From assembly GCA_003248865.1 (NCBI GenBank), contig QFPK01000005.1:62001-126000 (forward strand): a DNA stretch of 64,000 bases. Direction: 5' to 3'. Positions 61,554 to 64,000 of this stretch are shown piece by piece. Positions within the stretch are counted from its first letter, which is position 1, and the number at the start of each line of letters is the position of its first letter. Source of the stretch: Sphingomonas sp. (GTDB lineage Bacteria > Pseudomonadota > Alphaproteobacteria > Sphingomonadales > Sphingomonadaceae). A program made the position numbers and the translations under genes. The notes beneath the pieces were generated by a model. It was not told the origin of the DNA. It worked only from the letters and a program-made list of their open reading frames with translations, and ran no database searches.

Positions 61554-62594
61554 TCAGCGATTCCGCGATGGACGGCCTGCGGCATGCGCCCCCCACGCCG
61601 TGGCCGCGACCAGCAGTGCGCCGACGGCCTGGTGCAGCACGGCGAGCGTGATGTTCATGCCGGACATCACCGTGGCGATGCCCAGCAGGATCTGGGTGCC
61701 GAAGGCGCTGTGGATTGCGATGGAGGCCGGGCGGCTGCCGGCCTTTCTGGCCGAGCGGGCCAGCAGGATCAGCACAGCCACCGCCACCCACGCCCACCAG
61801 CGGTGGATGAAGTGCACCAGATGCGGATCGTCCGACAGGCTGGAGAGGCCGAGGAACTGCGCATTTTCCGGGAAGATATGGCCGTTCATCAGCGGCCATG
61901 TGTCTGACGCCCAGCCCGCGTTCAGCCCGGCGACCCACGCCCCGAACAGCAGCTGGATGAAGAGGATGACGGCGGTGACGGCGGCGAGCCGCGTGAGACG
62001 CGATGGACGCGCCGCCGGATCGGCGGCGAGCGCGCGCAGATCGAGCGCGGTCCAGATGAGGCCGGCCAGGATCAGCAGTGCGGTGAGCAGGTGCACGGCG
62101 AGGCGGTAGTGCGAGACATCGGTGCGTTCCGACAGGCCGGACGACACCATCCACCAGCCCACGGCGCCCTGCAGCCCGCCCAGCGCCAGCAGCGCGACGA
62201 GGCGCGGGCCATAGCCCCTGGGGATCGCGCGGCGCGCGGCAAACCAGATCAGCGGCAGCGCGAAGGCCATACCGATCAGGCGGCCCAGCAGGCGGTGCAC
62301 CCATTCCCAGAAGAAGATGAACTTGAAATCCTGCAGGCTCATGCCCTGGTTCAGTTCCTTATATTCCGGAATCTGCTGGTATTTCTGGAACTCGGCCATC
62401 CACTGCGCCTCGTTGAGCGGCGGGATGGCGCCGGTGATCGGCTTCCATTCGGTGATGGAGAGGCCGGATTCGGTGAGCCGGGTGATTCCACCCACCACCA
62501 CCATCGCGAACACGAGCAGGGCAACCGCCAGAAGCCAGTTCGCGAGCAGGGCGGGGCGGGCGGTGGGGGGCGTGAAAATCCGGGGGCTGGTCAT
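61554..62594 (-). CDS. ctaA: Haem A synthase (COX15/CtaA)
   Basis: The protein has 346 residues with eight membrane helices. The conserved haem-binding sites are visible as FFWEWVHRLLGR, SHYRLAVHLL, LVHFIHRWWAWV and VLHQAVGALL, each with a His. VVVGGITRLTESGLSITEWKPI is the family signature after the first helix. It oxidises haem O to haem A for cytochrome oxidases. A very good ribosome site, aaggagg, precedes ATG 62,594. Together with NDH-2 it forms a respiratory operon. The psd gene is divergent. Confidence 0.94.
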   Translation of the reverse strand: MTSPRIFTPPTARPALLANWLLAVALLVFAMVVVGGITRLTESGLSITEWKPITGAIPPLNEAQWMAEFQKYQQIPEYKELNQGMSLQDFKFIFFWEWVHRLLGRLIGMAFALPLIWFAARRAIPRGYGPRLVALLALGGLQGAVGWWMVSSGLSERTDVSHYRLAVHLLTALLILAGLIWTALDLRALAADPAARPSRLTRLAAVTAVILFIQLLFGAWVAGLNAGWASDTWPLMNGHIFPENAQFLGLSSLSDDPHLVHFIHRWWAWVAVAVLILLARSARKAGSRPASIAIHSAFGTQILLGIATVMSGMNITLAVLHQAVGALLVAATAWGAHAAGRPSRNR

Positions 62595-62685
62595 GACGGG
62601 CCTCCTTAAACCGGGCGGGCCTGCGGCAAAAGGGTGACCGGGGCCTCTTTCGGTTCGCCGACAATCCGCCTAGGTTCGTCGCAGG

Positions 62686-63543
62686 ATGGAAAACGAAAAG
62701 ACCCCAGAAAGCCAGCCGGCCCCGGCGGATGCCCCGGCCGTGTCGCAACCCCCGCGCGTTGATGTGCGCATGGACCTGCCCGGGGACGCGCCTGTTGCGC
62801 CCCCGCCCGTTTCCTACCCCGCGCCGCATGCGGCGGGGCAGCTGCCCGTGGGCTGGGAGTGGCCGTCTGTTCACCCCGAAGCCTGGAAATTTGCGCCCGT
62901 CGTCGGGGCGGTGGCGCTGGTGTTCTTCTTTTCCGGCTGGAGCCTCATCGCCTGGCCGCTGGTGGCGCTCGCGGTGTTCATCTGTGCCTTCTTCCGCGAC
63001 CCGAAGCGTGCTTCTCCGGCGGGCGAGGGGCTGATCCTGTCTCCGGCGGACGGGCTGGTCAGCCAGATCATGACGGTGGAAGTGCCGCGCCAGCTGATCG
63101 GCGAAGGCGCGCTGTCTGCGGGGACCGCGACCCGCATCTCCGTCTTCATGTCGGTGTTCGACGTGCACATCAACCGGGCGCCGATCGCCGGCACCGTGAC
63201 CAAGATGGCCTATGTGCCGGGCGCGTTCCTGAACGCCGATCTCGACAAGGCGAGCGAAGAGAATGAGCGGCAATATTTCCTGATCGAGGGCGCCGACGGC
63301 ACCAAGGTGGGCTTCACCCAGATCGCGGGGCTGATCGCGCGGCGGATCGTGGGCTTCGTGCGCGAAGGATCGGTGGTGGGCACCGGGCAGCGCGTGGGGC
63401 TGATCCGCTTCGGCAGTCGTGTCGATGTGTTCCTGCCTGAAGGCTATGCGCCGCAGGTGGTGAAGGGGCAGCGTGCAGTGGCCGGGGAAACCGTGCTGGC
63501 CGTGCGCGGCGCAGCCCCGGCCCGGCCCGGCCCGCTGCAATGA
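62686..63543 (+). CDS. psd: Phosphatidylserine decarboxylase
   Basis: The protein has 285 residues. A proline-rich N terminus (about 1-50) precedes one or two membrane segments (about 67-100). The catalytic end has SVFDVHINRAPIAG and LIRFGSRVDVFLPEG, where the Ser of GS becomes the pyruvoyl group after self-cleavage. It makes phosphatidylethanolamine. Short Psd proteins of this type (archaeal/alpha-type) are usual in alphaproteobacteria. ATG 62,686 is the likely start. Its stop overlaps pssA in ATGA form. Confidence 0.93.
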   Translation: MENEKTPESQPAPADAPAVSQPPRVDVRMDLPGDAPVAPPPVSYPAPHAAGQLPVGWEWPSVHPEAWKFAPVVGAVALVFFFSGWSLIAWPLVALAVFICAFFRDPKRASPAGEGLILSPADGLVSQIMTVEVPRQLIGEGALSAGTATRISVFMSVFDVHINRAPIAGTVTKMAYVPGAFLNADLDKASEENERQYFLIEGADGTKVGFTQIAGLIARRIVGFVREGSVVGTGQRVGLIRFGSRVDVFLPEGYAPQVVKGQRAVAGETVLAVRGAAPARPGPLQ

Positions 63544-64000
63544 GCACACCTGTGAAGGCGCCCCCGCTGCCGCTCAGGGCGCTGATCCCCAACGCCATCA
63601 CCATGCTGGCGCTCTGTTCCGGGGCGACCGGCGTGCGATTCGCCATCAGCGGCGATTTCGACAAGGCCGCCGCGGCAATCGTGATCGCAGCCGTGCTGGA
63701 CGGCATCGACGGCCGCGTCGCGCGGCTGCTGCGCGGCACCAGCCGTTTCGGCGCGGAACTGGATTCGCTCTCTGACGTGACCGCCTTCGGGGTTGCGCCG
63801 GCGCTGATCCTCTATCTGTGGGCGCTCGACGATCTCGGCCGCGTCGGGTGGGTGGTGGCGCTGGCGCTCGCCGTGTGCTGCGCCCTGAGGCTGGCGCGCT
63901 TCAACACCTCTTTGGATCAGGAAGACCTGCCCAAGAAGCGGTTGGGTTTCACCACTGGCGTGCCCGCCCCCGCAGGTGCTGCGCTGGCGCTGATGCCGTT
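63540..64000 (+). CDS. pssA: CDP-diacylglycerol-serine O-phosphatidyltransferase (3' cut off by window edge)
   Basis: The visible 153 residues carry the CDP-alcohol phosphotransferase signature DGIDGRVARLLRGTSRFGAE and LDSLSD, with four or more membrane helices. It makes phosphatidylserine, the substrate of Psd. ATG 63,540 overlaps the psd stop, giving the typical psd-pssA operon. The 3' end lies beyond the window. Confidence 0.95.
   Translation, partial: MSTPVKAPPLPLRALIPNAITMLALCSGATGVRFAISGDFDKAAAAIVIAAVLDGIDGRVARLLRGTSRFGAELDSLSDVTAFGVAPALILYLWALDDLGRVGWVVALALAVCCALRLARFNTSLDQEDLPKKRLGFTTGVPAPAGAALALMP

Noticed and set aside
1..64000. CRISPR arrays, rRNA operons, prophage or toxin-antitoxin modules
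   Set aside because: No regularly spaced repeats, rRNA-like sequence, phage structural genes or paired small toxin genes were seen on either strand.

Overview
The window reads as GC-rich alphaproteobacterial chromosome, most likely Sphingomonadales (Sphingomonas, Novosphingobium or Sphingopyxis type). The reasons are a TonB-dependent receptor placed inside a catabolic cluster, the order of the gpmA-purE-purK, ppx-rnd-aspS, rplM-rpsI, ctaA-NDH-2 and psd-pssA blocks, a KASIII-like enzyme of about 375 residues, and dispersed hairpin repeats of the kind common in sphingomonads. Genus and species cannot be fixed from this sequence alone.

Region 1 (1 to about 29,030) is an accessory catabolic cluster of 26 genes on both strands in short, often overlapping operons. 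It combines oxygenases (LigB/DODA-type and VOC-type, a Rieske oxygenase, two TauD-like and one PhyH-like 2-oxoglutarate oxygenase, two FMN monooxygenases of the luciferase-like family) with C-N hydrolases (two acetamidase/formamidase modules, two cysteine hydrolases of the isochorismatase superfamily, an M20 amidohydrolase, a metal-dependent amidohydrolase and an allophanate hydrolase). Dehydrogenases, a ribokinase-like kinase, a glutathionyl-hydroquinone reductase, a BASS-type carrier, an MFS carrier and a TonB-dependent receptor complete it. The natural reading is uptake and breakdown of a nitrogen-containing ring or amide, with nitrogen released finally through allophanate. The substrate is not identified. 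The most unusual gene encodes an AraC-type regulator fused to a complete formamidase-like domain (4632-6950).

Region 2 (29,199-33,604) holds a two-component system followed by a beta-carbonic anhydrase and a SulP transporter, which looks like a bicarbonate uptake/hydration unit. It ends at a strong terminator. A gene-poor stretch with repeats and a broken small gene follows, up to a tRNA-Leu(GAG) at 34,500-34,586.

Region 3 (34.7-48.5 kb) is mixed. It has a KASIII-like enzyme, thyA, an NfrB/NfrA-like glycosyltransferase and outer-membrane pair, a HAD hydrolase, rpmJ, an M14 carboxypeptidase, gpmA, purE, purK, a TPR protein, a DUF1963 protein with a strikingly AT-rich interior, a DUF2855 protein, an NTF2-like protein and an Hsp20. 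The hsp20 gene appears to have an RpoH promoter and a ROSE-type RNA thermometer.

Region 4 (48.7-64 kb) is housekeeping: alaS, ppx, rnd, aspS, a redoxin with a DsbD-like reductase, rpsI-rplM, NDH-2, ctaA, psd and the start of pssA.
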